Origin: Actinoplanes palleronii
GTDB lineage: Bacteria; Actinomycetota; Actinomycetes; Mycobacteriales; Micromonosporaceae
Length of the DNA: 64,000 bases
NCBI RefSeq assembly: GCF_016862315.1
Contig: NZ_BOMS01000131.1
Coordinates: 25,027-89,026 of the forward strand
Direction: 5' to 3'
Part shown: piece by piece, positions 49,436 through 58,215 of the stretch
Layout of the letters: each line of letters opens with the position of its first letter
How positions within the stretch are numbered: the stretch's first letter is position 1
The notes under the pieces: model-generated
The model's database searches: none
Seen by the model: only the letters and a program-made list of their open reading frames with translations
What the model was told of the DNA's origin: nothing
Translations under genes and position numbers: made by a program

Positions 49436-51333
49436 GCCCGCCGGCGCCGCCGCTCGCACCCGCCGGGCTCGCCGACCCGTCGGTGCCGCGGTTCGTCACG
49501 GTCGGGCTCAGCACGGTGGCCGCCGCGATGTTCGCCGGGCACTGGTTCCTCGGCCTGCGCGCCGGGACCGGCGGGCGCTGCGCCGCCGCCACCGACTTCA
49601 CCGGCTGCACGAGCCTGGCCCGCGGCCTCGAAGCCCGGGCCGTGCTGGCCGGGCCGGCGGTGCTGCTCGCCGTGGCCGTACTGATCTACTTCGGTCGTCC
49701 GGCGCTGATCCGGCTACGGCGGCACCGCCCGCTGCCGCCGGACGGTCCGATGGGACGCGAGATCCGGGCCCGGGCGGCCGCGGCCGGGCTGAGCCGCCCG
49801 CCCCGCCCCGAGGTCCGCGGCGCCGGCGAGATGTTCGTCTACGGGGCCTGGCCGCCCTACCGGCTGGTCGTGCCGCTCGAGTCGACGGTCAGCGCGATCA
49901 AGGGCTCGCCGCTGGACTCGGCGTTGCTGGCCCACGAGCTCGGGCACGCCCGCACCGGCGACGCCACCCGGTACGGCGCCACGATGGCCTGCTGGTACGC
50001 GTCGCTGCTGGTGGTCGTGGTGCCGGTCGCGGTGGACGCGTGGCGGCTGGCCGGTCCGGGCCAGGTGGTCGCACCGCAGCTCACCTGGCGATTGCTGGCG
50101 GTCACCGGGATGCTGGTGCTCGCCGTCCGGTCGGCGAACCGGGCGCGCGAGTTCGCGGCGGACGCCCGGGCGTTCCGCGACGACCCGGCGGCCCGGGCAC
50201 CGGTCGGCGCGGACCGCACCCCCGCGCTGATCGCGGCGATCGGCAACGGCACGCACGGGCCGCTGCGGATCGCGCCGAGCCCGCGCCGCCGGCTCGCGGT
50301 GCTGGCCGAGCCCGCGCTGCTGTCCCGGCCCGCGGTCACCGGCGTGCTGGTCGCCGGGGCCGGGGCCGGGCTGCTCGGCACCGAGCTGGCGCTGCTGGTC
50401 GAGCTGGCCTTCCCGGGGGACGCGTGGACCGCGTACCTGGTGGCGGCGCTGCTGACCGCGGTGCCGGCGATCGGCGGGCTCGGGCTGCCGGCCGGGCTGC
50501 GGTGGTGGCATGCCGCCGGTCTCGGTGCGGTGTTCGGCGGCGGGTTGCTGATCGGTACGCAGCTGGCGCCCCGCGCGTCGGCCGACTGGTGGGCCGCGTT
50601 CCCGACGGCCGGGGGACGGGCCGCGCAGCTGGATCTGACCGCGGCCGCTCCGGCCACCGCCGTGGTGGTCGCCGGGGCGGCGCTGCTGCTCGGGGTGGGT
50701 GTGGCGGGCTGGGCAGCAGCGGTGGGAGCCCGGCCGGTGCGGGTGCTGACGGCCGGGGTGGCGTTGCTGGGTGTGCCGCTGGCGATCGTGCTGCTCGCGG
50801 TGCGGCTGGCGGCGAGTTCCGGCTGGTCGCCGGCCGTGCTCGCGGCCACCCTGCTCACGCCGGCTCGGGTGGTGCCGCTCGTGGTGGTGCTGACCGTGGC
50901 GATGCTCGCGCTGCTCGGGGTGGGTGCGGGGGCCGGGCGGACGGCGCGGGCGGTGCGGGTCGCCGTGCTGTCCGGGCTGTGGTCGGCGTTGGTGCTGGTG
51001 GCGGTCGTGCCCTGGTCGTACCGGAAAGGTGTTGAACCGCAACCGGCGGACGGCGCGCGATGGGACGCGATCGCGCCGCCACCCACCGGCAACCCGGTGT
51101 ATGCCTGCCTCTGGATCCATCGGCTGGGTCCGGCGGGGCTGCCGGGCCCGGCCGAACCCGGCGGCCTGCAGTGGGTCGGCGGCTACCTGACCCGGACCGA
51201 GGACCCGGTGCTGCGCCAGGCCGGGCAGAGCCTGACCGATCCGGCCTCCTCCGGGCAGGCGCTGCTGCTGATGCTGGCCCGCTGCGACAGCGTGCTCAGC
51301 GTCGCCGGCGGCCCGCTGCCGAAAGCGAGCTGA
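49432..51333 (+). CDS. M48-like integral membrane metalloprotease
   Basis: A 633-residue membrane protein. The zinc motif HELGH is at 168-172 (LLAHELGHARTGD) and the third ligand is likely Glu240 in REFAADARAF, the EF.AD pattern of M48/HtpX-type peptidases. Two hydrophobic segments precede the catalytic part and ten or more follow it (about 300-560), ending in an external domain with paired Cys residues. M48 proteases degrade or process membrane proteins. Middle gene of a three-gene operon with a small protein and a lipoprotein. Confidence 0.78.
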   Translation: MSPPAPPLAPAGLADPSVPRFVTVGLSTVAAAMFAGHWFLGLRAGTGGRCAAATDFTGCTSLARGLEARAVLAGPAVLLAVAVLIYFGRPALIRLRRHRPLPPDGPMGREIRARAAAAGLSRPPRPEVRGAGEMFVYGAWPPYRLVVPLESTVSAIKGSPLDSALLAHELGHARTGDATRYGATMACWYASLLVVVVPVAVDAWRLAGPGQVVAPQLTWRLLAVTGMLVLAVRSANRAREFAADARAFRDDPAARAPVGADRTPALIAAIGNGTHGPLRIAPSPRRRLAVLAEPALLSRPAVTGVLVAGAGAGLLGTELALLVELAFPGDAWTAYLVAALLTAVPAIGGLGLPAGLRWWHAAGLGAVFGGGLLIGTQLAPRASADWWAAFPTAGGRAAQLDLTAAAPATAVVVAGAALLLGVGVAGWAAAVGARPVRVLTAGVALLGVPLAIVLLAVRLAASSGWSPAVLAATLLTPARVVPLVVVLTVAMLALLGVGAGAGRTARAVRVAVLSGLWSALVLVAVVPWSYRKGVEPQPADGARWDAIAPPPTGNPVYACLWIHRLGPAGLPGPAEPGGLQWVGGYLTRTEDPVLRQAGQSLTDPASSGQALLLMLARCDSVLSVAGGPLPKAS

Positions 51334-51335
51334 CC

Positions 51336-51944
51336 ATGTCGGTGCTGCGGCTGCTCCTGATTCTTCCGCTGGGCGTCGCGGGGTGCACCGGGTCCGCGCC
51401 GGACCCGGTCGTGCGCCCGCCCTCCACGGCGTTGCTGACCGTTTCGGATCTGCCCGCCGGCTTCGCCGAGGCGCCCGCGCTGCCGGTCACCGCACTCACC
51501 TCGGAGCCGCCCGGCTGCGCACCCGCGATGAACCGCCTGGAGTTGCAACCGATGACCGCACCGGGCGTGCACGAGTCCCGGGTCAACTTCGCCGACGCCG
51601 CCGGGTTCGCCCGGATCCAGGAGATCCTTCTTCGGTACGACGATGACGGCGCCGCCGGCCGCTTCGTCGACGAGACCCGCGGGATGCTGGCCTCCTGCCG
51701 GTCCTACCTGCTCAGTGACGGCACCGGCCCGCAGTTGCAGGTGACCGTCACCCCGGCGGCGACCGGTGTCGGCGCGGCGATCGAGGCGCGGGGCCCGGGC
51801 TACTCGGTCCACGAGAACCTGGTCGTCGCGCGCAGCGGCCCCACGGTGATCCTGCTGATGCACAGCGGCCCGGAGCCGGTCGACGCCGCGCTGACCGAGC
51901 GCCTGGTCACCACCGCTCAGCACCGCGCCACCGCGCCGAACTGA
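51336..51944 (+). CDS. Lipoprotein, 202 residues
   Basis: Very short signal (MSVLRLLLILPLGVAGC, Cys17) followed by a single extracellular domain opening with LLTVSDLPAGFAEAP, with Cys in EPPGCAPA and SCRSYL. This resembles the sensor-type domain of actinobacterial lipoproteins related to PknH_C, a weak match. It starts 2 bp after the protease stop and is the third gene of that operon, so it may be a substrate or regulator of the protease. Confidence 0.68.
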   Translation: MSVLRLLLILPLGVAGCTGSAPDPVVRPPSTALLTVSDLPAGFAEAPALPVTALTSEPPGCAPAMNRLELQPMTAPGVHESRVNFADAAGFARIQEILLRYDDDGAAGRFVDETRGMLASCRSYLLSDGTGPQLQVTVTPAATGVGAAIEARGPGYSVHENLVVARSGPTVILLMHSGPEPVDAALTERLVTTAQHRATAPN

Positions 51945-51998
51945 CCCGCCCCGCCTCCTCGTGAGGACCCGTGCGGTGGCGGCGCGCCTGCGGGCATC

Positions 51999-52051
51999 GG
52001 CTGGTGCTCAGGGGTGCCTCGAAGCCTTTGAGGCACCCCTGAGCACCAGCC
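51999..52051. repeat. 53-nt palindromic dispersed element, copy 2 (also bidirectional terminator)
   Basis: A 22-bp perfect stem (GGCTGGTGCTCAGGGGTGCC and TC, with its complement) and a 9-nt loop. It has the same length as the copy at 28761-28813, sharing GGCTGG, CAGGGGTGC, TCGAA and GAGGCACCCCTGA. It lies between two convergent genes, where it can terminate both. Confidence 0.85.
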
Positions 52052-52059
52052 GGGAGCCG

Positions 52060-53806
52060 TCAGGTCGGGATGTTGCGGACGTTGGCCTTGGCCAGCCGCA
52101 GCACGTCACCGACGCCGCCGGACAGCACGACCTTGCCCAGGGCCAGGGCGAAGCCGCGCGCCTCGGCGAACGTCACGTGCGACGGCACCTCGAGGGCATC
52201 CTTGGTGGTGACCACGTCGAGCAGCGCCGGCCCGTCGTGCGCCAGCACCTCGGTGATCGCGGCCCGCAGGTCGTCCGGGTCGGTCACCCGGCGGGTCAGG
52301 AAACCCATCGGCGCGGCGATCGCGGCGTAGTCGACCTCGTCGTGGTCGGTCTCGAACGGCGGGTCGCCGGCCACCAGCATCTCCAGCCGGACCATGCCGA
52401 GGCTGGAGTTGTTGAACACCACCACCTTCACCGGCAGCCGGTGCGTCTTGACGGTGAGCAGCTCGCCGAGCAGCATGGCCAGCCCGCCGTCGCCGGAGAA
52501 CGTGATCACCTGCCGGTCCGGTGCGGCGATCTGGGCACCGATCGCCATCGGCAGCGCGTTCGCCATCGAGCCGTGCACGAACGAGCCGAGGATCCGGCGC
52601 TGTCCGTTCGGGGTCAGGTACCGGGCGGCCCAGGTGCAGCACATGCCGGTGTCGACGGTGAACACCGCGTCCGGTGCGGCCAGCTCGTCGAGCAGTCCGG
52701 CCAGGTACTCCGGGTGGATCGGGGTCTGCTGCTTGGTGGCCGTACGGTAGGCGTCCACGTTGTGCTCGAGGCTGTGCTCGGTCTTGCGCAGCATGGTGTC
52801 CAGGAACGACCGGTCGGTGCGCTCGCGCAGCAGCGGCAGCACCGCCCGCAGGGTCGTACCGACGTCGGCGGCGAGGCCCTGCACCAGCGGGGTGCGCCGG
52901 CCCAGCCGCGCCGGGTCGATGTCGATCTGCACGGTCTTCTGCTGCGGGAGGAACTCGTCGTACGGGAAATCCGTTCCCAGCAGCAACACCAGATCGGCCT
53001 CGTGCAGCGCCTGGTAGCAGGCGCCGTAGCCGAGCAGCCCGGTCATCCCGACGTCGTACGGATTGTCGTGCTGCAGCACGTCCTTGCCGCGCAGCGTGTG
53101 CCCGACCGGCGCCTGCAACGTCCCGGCCAGCGCGAGCACCTCGTCGCGCGCCCCGGCGCAGCCGATCCCCGCGAAGATCGCCCCGCTCGGCGGCGTTCAA
53201 CCGCTCGGCCAGCTCGTGGATCGCGGCCGGGTCGGCCACGGTCAGCGGCCGGGTGGTGACCGTGGCGCTCTCCAGCGCCTCGCCGGCACTGTCCGCGGCG
53301 AGCACGTCACCCGGCAGCACCAGCACCGACGCACCGGCCTTGCCGATCGCGTTCTGCACCGCGAGCCGGGTGCAGCGGCTCAGCTGCTCCGGCGTCGACA
53401 CCGTCTCGCAGTAGTGGCTGGCCTGCTGGAACAGCTCCTGCGGCCGGGTCTCCTGGAAGAAGCCGGAGCCGACCTGCTTGCTGGCGATGTGCGAGGCCAG
53501 CGCCAGCACCGGCGCGCCGGAGCGGTGCGCGTCCATCACCCCCTGGATCAGGTGGGTGTTGCCCGGGCCGCAACTGCCCGCGCACACCGCCAGCTTGCCG
53601 GTCAGCTGCGCGTCGGCCGACGCGGCGAACGCGGCCGCCTCCTCGTTGTGCACGTGGACCCAGTCCAGGCCGCCCTTCGCGGCGCCGCCGCTGCGCCGGA
53701 CCGCGTCGCTGAGGGCGTTGAGGCTGTCCCCGACCAGCCCGTAGATCCGGGTCACCCCGGCCTGGACCAGCAAACTGACAAGATCGTCTGCAACTGTGGT
53801 TCCCAT
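52060..53806 (-). pseudogene. Pyruvate oxidase/dehydrogenase (PoxB-type ThDP enzyme), frameshifted
   Basis: Two overlapping frames add up to one 580-residue ThDP enzyme. The N-terminal part starts at ATG 53806 (VADDLVSLLVQAGVTRIYGL, catalytic Glu in HNEEAAAFAA) and continues to about 53190. There the reading LNAAERG departs, while the other frame carries on with GAIFAGIGCAG through the FAD-type and C-terminal ThDP domains (GDGGLAMLLGE and FNNSSLGM). One extra base at 53181-53190 (CGAGCGGGG on the minus strand) explains this. If genuine, the gene is inactive; a sequencing error is equally possible. PoxB-type enzymes decarboxylate pyruvate to acetate with quinone. Confidence 0.82.
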
Positions 53807-53853
53807 GCCTCCAGCCTGCCGCCGATGACCCGGTCCGTCATCTGTTGGTTGAC

Positions 53854-54867
53854 CTATCGCGCCAAAGCGGTCCTGTTTCCCTCCGGGCCGCCTCTCGTTT
53901 CTGGTCCGCCGCTTGTCTCCGGGACATCGATTGTTTCCGGGCCGCCGCTTGTCTTCGGGACGCCGCTTGTCTTCGGGACGCCGCTTGTCTTCGGGACGTC
54001 GTTTGTCTTCGGGCCGTCGTTTGTTTCCGGGCCGTCGCTTGTCTTCGGGCCGTCGCTTGTCTCCGGGTCGCCGCGCAGGTGGCGCACGGCGTCGGAGGCG
54101 GCCCGGGCCAGCAGGGACGCGTCCGAACCCACCCCGACGAAGCGGAAGCCCAACGCGGTGTAGGCCAGTGCCTGCAGCTGGTCACCGGCCAGGATCCCGG
54201 CGGCGATCCCGGCGTCCTTCGCGGCCGCGAGGACCTGGTCGAGAGCGGCCAGGAACTCCGGCGCGTCGAACCGGCCCGGGCAGCCCAGGTCGGTGGAGAG
54301 GTCGCGGGGGCCGACGAAGAGCACGTCCACACCGGGCACCGTGGCGATCTCGGCGGTCGCGGTCAGCGCGCTGCGGCTCTCGATCTGCACGATGCCGACC
54401 ACGCCGTCGTTCGCGGTGTCCAGGCGGTCCGGGCGCAGGCCGAAGTCGTACACCCGGTTGTAGGTGGCGACGCCGCGGTCGCCCTCCGGCGGGTAGCGCA
54501 GGTGGCGGACGGCCGCGCGGACGTCGCCGACCGAGTCCAGGCGGGGGAACATCACGCCGGCCACCCCGGCGTCGAGCAGCCGGCCGGTGCGGATCCGTTC
54601 GGCCGACTCGACCCGGGCCAGCACCGGGATCCGGCGGGCCTCGCCGGCGAGCTGCTGGTGCAGCAGGGCACGTTCGTCACCGCCGCCGTGCTCGAGGTCG
54701 ACGAGCAGCCAGTCGAAGCCGGCCACCGCGCACGCTTCGGTGGCGAGCGCCGAGCCCAGCCCCAGGAACGTACCGAAAAGGGTGTCTCCGGCGGCGAGCC
54801 GGTCGCGCAGCCCGTTCATCGCCAGTGGTCCGCTTTCCTCCGGGCCGCTGGTGTCGCGGGCGCTCAT
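53854..54867 (-). CDS. HpcH/HpaI-family aldolase (GarL/HpaI-like) with repeat tail
   Basis: A 337-residue class II aldolase. The core of about 260 residues has FGTFLGLGSALATEACAVAG, the DLEHGGGD metal/catalytic region and VGPRDLSTDLG near the active site. Such enzymes cleave 2-keto-4-hydroxy acids such as 5-keto-4-deoxy-glucarate to pyruvate and an aldehyde. The C-terminus has a non-homologous tail of ten hexapeptides (PETSDG, PKTNDV and similar). The ATG overlaps the GarR-like stop (ATGA). With GarR- and Udh-like neighbours it fits aldarate catabolism. Confidence 0.87.
   Translation of the reverse strand: MSARDTSGPEESGPLAMNGLRDRLAAGDTLFGTFLGLGSALATEACAVAGFDWLLVDLEHGGGDERALLHQQLAGEARRIPVLARVESAERIRTGRLLDAGVAGVMFPRLDSVGDVRAAVRHLRYPPEGDRGVATYNRVYDFGLRPDRLDTANDGVVGIVQIESRSALTATAEIATVPGVDVLFVGPRDLSTDLGCPGRFDAPEFLAALDQVLAAAKDAGIAAGILAGDQLQALAYTALGFRFVGVGSDASLLARAASDAVRHLRGDPETSDGPKTSDGPETNDGPKTNDVPKTSGVPKTSGVPKTSGGPETIDVPETSGGPETRGGPEGNRTALAR
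53887..54066 (-). repeat. In-frame 18-bp tandem repeat (ten units) in aldolase tail
   Basis: Ten contiguous 18-bp units encode P-[EK]-T-x-x-[GV] hexapeptides at the C-terminus of the aldolase. Units are degenerate but some neighbours (PKTSGV twice) are nearly identical, so the block expanded by slippage. The homologous family ends before it. Confidence 0.9.
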
Positions 54868-55745
54868 CGGTTGCGGCCTGACAGTTGCTCGACGCCGCGC
54901 AGCAGCACGCCGTGGTCCAGGCTGCCGTGGCCCAGGTCGCGGACCGCCTCCATCAGCTGGGCGACCAGCTCGCCGAGCGGCAGGGCCACCTTCGCGGTGC
55001 GGGCCGCGTCGAGCACGATGCCGAGATCCTTGTGGTGCAGGTCGACCCGGAAGCCGGGGGCGAACCGGCGTTCCCGCATCGCGGCGCCCTTGCGGGCCAG
55101 CACGGTGCTGCCGGCCAGCCCGCCGCCGAGCACCTCCAGGCCCAGCGCGGCGTCCACCCCGCTCGCCTCGAGCAGCACGATCGCCTCGGCGACCAGCTCG
55201 ATGGTGCCGGCCACGACGAGCTGGTTGGCGGCCTTGACCAGCTGACCGGAACCGACCGGTCCGACGTGCACGATCGTGGTGCCCAGCGCCTCGAAGATCG
55301 GCCGGGCCCGCTCGAACGCGCCGGTCGCGCCACCCACCATGATCGACAGAGTGGCCTCGACGGCGCCCTGCTCGCCGCCGGAGACCGGGGCGTCCAGCGC
55401 CTGCAGACTGGCGGCGCCGGCCGCGGCGGCGACCAGCCGCGCGGTATCCGGGCTCACCGTGCTCATGTCGATGATCAGAGCACCGGGCGCGGCGTGCCGG
55501 ATCACCCCGTCCGGGCCGTGCATCACCGCGGTCACGTCGGGGGAGTCGGGCAGCATGGTGATCACCGCGTCCGCGCCACGGACCGCGTCCGCGATCGTCA
55601 CCGCGCGCCGCCCGCCCACCGTGACCAGGCGATCGGTGCCGTCCCGCCGGCGGGTGTGCCCGGCCACGTCGAAGCCGGCTTTCACCAGGTTGTCCGCCAT
55701 CGGTGCGCCCATGACGCCGAGACCGATGAAGCCGATCTTCCGCAT
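54864..55745 (-). CDS. 3-hydroxyisobutyrate-dehydrogenase-family reductase (GarR-like)
   Basis: A 293-residue beta-hydroxyacid dehydrogenase. NAD(P) motif GFIGLGVMGAPMADNL at residues 4-19, substrate signature DAPVSGGEQGAVEATLSIMV, catalytic Lys in GSGQLVKAANQ. The family includes tartronate semialdehyde reductase (GarR/GlxR) and 3-hydroxyisobutyrate dehydrogenase; its neighbours favour tartronate semialdehyde to glycerate. GAGGTGAGC precedes the ATG at 55745. First gene of a two-gene operon with the aldolase. Confidence 0.88.
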   Translation of the reverse strand: MRKIGFIGLGVMGAPMADNLVKAGFDVAGHTRRRDGTDRLVTVGGRRAVTIADAVRGADAVITMLPDSPDVTAVMHGPDGVIRHAAPGALIIDMSTVSPDTARLVAAAAGAASLQALDAPVSGGEQGAVEATLSIMVGGATGAFERARPIFEALGTTIVHVGPVGSGQLVKAANQLVVAGTIELVAEAIVLLEASGVDAALGLEVLGGGLAGSTVLARKGAAMRERRFAPGFRVDLHHKDLGIVLDAARTAKVALPLGELVAQLMEAVRDLGHGSLDHGVLLRGVEQLSGRNR

Positions 55746-55758
55746 GCTCACCTCGTCC

Positions 55759-55825
55759 ACATATGTAGATGCGTGTTGTGTAGTTGGATGCCGCTCAACA
55801 TAGGAAGAAGCGACGGGCGGGTCAA
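55759..55825 (-). promoter_or_regulatory. Sigma-70-type promoter and palindrome upstream of GarR-like gene
   Basis: On the minus strand TTGACC (55825-55820) and TATGTT (55802-55797) are 17 bp apart, a good housekeeping promoter. Downstream of the expected start point lies ACATATGT (55759-55766) within CATCTACATATGTGG, a candidate operator. The divergent uronate dehydrogenase gene starts at 55889, so both directions may share control. Confidence 0.7.
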
Positions 55826-55888
55826 GTGCCATTTATGTACGAGGATGAATGCTAGGCTCGGCGCCCACTCAGATGGAGGAGGGCTCCG

Positions 55889-56716
55889 ATGCGCATCCTG
55901 GTCACCGGCGGGGCGGGCAAGGTCGCCACATCACTGCGGTCGCGCCTGGTCGCCGACGGGCGGGTCCTGCGGCTGTTCGACCTGGTCCGGCCGTCCGAGA
56001 TCGAGGGTGCCGGGGCACTCGCCGAGGAGGTTGTGCTCGGCTCGCTCACCGACCCGGACGCGGTCGCCGCCGCCTGCCAGGGGGTGGACGCCATCGTGCA
56101 CCTCGGCGGGCAGAGCAAGGAGGCCGACGCGGACGAGGTGCTGCGCGCCAACGCCCTCGGCACCTACCACCTGCTGGAAGCCGCCCGCCGCCAGGGCATC
56201 ACGAGGTTCGTCCTGGCCTCGTCGTCACACGCGGCCGGTTTCCACCCGCGCGACGTCGCCACGTATCCGGACGGGTTGCCCGCCGGCCTGCCGCCACGCC
56301 CGGACACCCTCTACGGCTGGAGCAAGGCCGCCGTCGAGTCCCTGGCGAGCCTCTACGCCGACCGGTTCGGGCTGGACCTGATCTGCGTACGCATAGGTCT
56401 GTGGTTTCCCACGCCGCCGCAGAACCGCGGCCTGGCCACCTGGCTCTCCCCGGACGACGGCGCCCGCATGATCGAGGCGTGCCTGTCCGCGCCCAGCCCC
56501 GGCTTCCGGATCATCTGGGGCGTCAGCCGCAACACGCGGCGCTGGTGGTCGCTGGCCGAGGGCGAGGCGCTCGGCTACTTCCCGAAGGACGACGCCGAGG
56601 TGTTCGCGGCCGAACGCATCGCCGAGTTCGGCGAACCGGACTTCGATGTGGACCCGGACCTGAACCGCGTCGGCGCCTGGTGGTGCGACTGGCCGCTGGG
56701 TCAGCGCATGGGCTGA
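55889..56716 (+). CDS. NAD-dependent uronate dehydrogenase-like epimerase/dehydratase family enzyme
   Basis: A 275-residue atypical SDR. Nucleotide site TGGAGKVA at 6-13, catalytic Tyr142 and Lys146 in LYGWSK, and the SSSHAAGFHPR stretch (111-121) that parallels the SSNH.IGFY signature of bacterial uronate dehydrogenases. These oxidise galacturonate or glucuronate to the aldarolactone with NAD. GGAGGAG lies about 10 nt upstream. Divergent from the GarR-like/aldolase operon, it completes a plausible route from uronates toward pyruvate and glycerate. Confidence 0.82.
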   Translation: MRILVTGGAGKVATSLRSRLVADGRVLRLFDLVRPSEIEGAGALAEEVVLGSLTDPDAVAAACQGVDAIVHLGGQSKEADADEVLRANALGTYHLLEAARRQGITRFVLASSSHAAGFHPRDVATYPDGLPAGLPPRPDTLYGWSKAAVESLASLYADRFGLDLICVRIGLWFPTPPQNRGLATWLSPDDGARMIEACLSAPSPGFRIIWGVSRNTRRWWSLAEGEALGYFPKDDAEVFAAERIAEFGEPDFDVDPDLNRVGAWWCDWPLGQRMG

Positions 56717-56733
56717 CCAGGGCGCTTATCGGG

Positions 56734-56931
56734 TCAGAGGTCGAACTCGCCGGCCTTGGTGCCCTCGAGGAAGGCGTCCCACTCGGCGGGGGTGAACAGG
56801 AGGGCGGGGCCGGAAGGGTCTTTCGAGTCCCGCACGGCGACGACGCCGGGCAGGTTGCCGGCCACCTCCACGCAGTTGCCGGACGAACCCGAACGGGTGC
56901 TCTTGCGCCATGCTGCGCGAGACAGGTCCAT
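56734..56931 (-). CDS. DUF397 protein, 65 residues
   Basis: Typical DUF397 pattern: WRKSTRSGSSGNCVEVA, then VAVRDSKDPSGPALLFTPAEWDAF. In actinomycetes these small proteins are encoded next to XRE regulators with a DUF5753 domain and act as their partners, by analogy with toxin-antitoxin or WhiJ-type switches. It follows the XRE gene by 16 bp on the same strand. The start at 56931 sits where family proteins begin. Confidence 0.92.
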   Translation of the reverse strand: MDLSRAAWRKSTRSGSSGNCVEVAGNLPGVVAVRDSKDPSGPALLFTPAEWDAFLEGTKAGEFDL

Positions 56932-56947
56932 CGCCCGACTCCTCCTT

Positions 56948-57832
56948 CTACGTAACCAAATCGGCAAAGATCTTGCTGATAGTAGCCCGGGTTTCTTTGG
57001 GTCCCAGCGACAGCGCCTGCAGTTGCTCGTATGCCGCAGAATACGCGGACACTTCACCCGGACGCTCCAGATATAGGGCGCCGGTGAGCGTGTCGACGTA
57101 AACCATCCGATCTTCCACCGCGTCCGGGTACGGCTCGGGCAGCGGCGGGAAGTCCAGGATGACAAAACTGCCGTCGAAGCCGACCCCGGCGGCGTACGGC
57201 AGCATGAGGATCTGCACGTTGGTCTGCTCGGACGCCTCCAGCAGCCGGTCGAGCTGCTGCTTCATCACCGCGGGGCCGCCCACCAGCCGGCGCACCGCGC
57301 CCTCGTCGACGACCACGCGCAGGTGCGGCGGGTCGTCCGAGTTCAGGATGGCCTGCCGTTCCAGCCGCAGGGCGACCTGGCGCTCCACCTCGTCGTCGCG
57401 CATCGGGACCGGGGCACCTTGGAACGCGGCCCGCGCGTACTCCTCGGTCTGCAGCAGCCCGGGGACCATCTGGCACTCGTAGGTGCGGATCACCGAGGCC
57501 TCGGACTCCATCCCGACGTAGGTGGAGAACCAGTCCGGCAGCACGTCGCTGTAGCGCTGCCACCAGCCGCGCTGCTTCGCCTGCCGGGCGACGGCGATGA
57601 CCGCCTCGGCCTGGTCGCCGGTGACCCCGTACACCCCGAGCAGCGCCCGGACGTCGTTCGGGTGCGGGCGGACCTCGGCGCTCTCGATCCGCGACAGCCA
57701 GCTCGCGTCATGGTCCACACTGCGCGCCGCGTCCGCGGCGGACAGCCCCGCGCCCGCCCGGAGCTGCTTGAGCGTGAGGGCGAGGCGTCGCCTCCTGACG
57801 GTGGGACTTTGGCGTTGGGTCACACGCTGCAT
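56948..57832 (-). CDS. XRE-family regulator with DUF5753 domain
   Basis: A 294-residue protein. N-terminal helix-turn-helix (about 17-75: LKQLRAGAGLSAADAARSVD and WLSRIESAEVRP), then the DUF5753 region (WFSTYVGMESEASVIRTYEC, VPGLLQTEEYARA, QVALRLERQAIL, QILMLPYAAG and FPPLPEPYPDAVEDRMVYVD). These pair with DUF397 proteins in streptomycete development and antibiotic control. It is the first gene of the pair. Upstream, TTGCAAATGTGC and ATTGCGGATT repeats near 57880-57915 may be part of its operator. Confidence 0.92.
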   Translation of the reverse strand: MQRVTQRQSPTVRRRRLALTLKQLRAGAGLSAADAARSVDHDASWLSRIESAEVRPHPNDVRALLGVYGVTGDQAEAVIAVARQAKQRGWWQRYSDVLPDWFSTYVGMESEASVIRTYECQMVPGLLQTEEYARAAFQGAPVPMRDDEVERQVALRLERQAILNSDDPPHLRVVVDEGAVRRLVGGPAVMKQQLDRLLEASEQTNVQILMLPYAAGVGFDGSFVILDFPPLPEPYPDAVEDRMVYVDTLTGALYLERPGEVSAYSAAYEQLQALSLGPKETRATISKIFADLVT

Positions 57833-57981
57833 CCTCCCGGTCCGCTCCTCGTGCGGGCAACATGACAGTCATTCGCAAATTGCAAATGTGCCGACCTGTA
57901 ATCCGCATATTGCGGATTTCATGGGTCCGTGCAACGGTGGGCTGATCGGCTCGTGTCCCCCATCCCCCGCAAGGAGAAGCG

Positions 57982-58215
57982 ATGCGTGAGCACCACCCGG
58001 TGCGGGTGTGGTTCAGGCCCTGGAGCATGCGATGTAGCTGCGGTTGCCGCTGGTTCCCGTGCCCCGACGCGGCGACCGCGGAGTCCCCGCCGGTCACGCA
58101 GTCGCTGGGCATGCCCACGCCGGACGGGAACGGTCCGGCCGCCTGCTGCGTGCCTCTCCGGGTGAACCGGCACCCCGTGACCGAGGCGGAGCGATGGCGC
58201 AGCCGACGGCGGTGA
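57982..58215 (+). CDS. Small Cys-rich protein, 77 residues
   Basis: ATG behind AAGGAG with ideal spacing. Contains MRCSCGCRWFPCPD in the first third and CC in PAACCVPL, so it may bind metal. It overlaps the following small gene by 22 bp. Such pairs are common next to XRE/DUF397 loci in actinomycetes in my experience, but I cannot name a family. Confidence 0.6.
   Translation: MREHHPVRVWFRPWSMRCSCGCRWFPCPDAATAESPPVTQSLGMPTPDGNGPAACCVPLRVNRHPVTEAERWRSRRR

Noticed and set aside
53181..53190. Programmed frameshift in the PoxB-type gene
   Set aside because: No slippery heptamer with downstream structure is evident, and other PoxB-type enzymes are not made this way; an indel or sequencing error is simpler.
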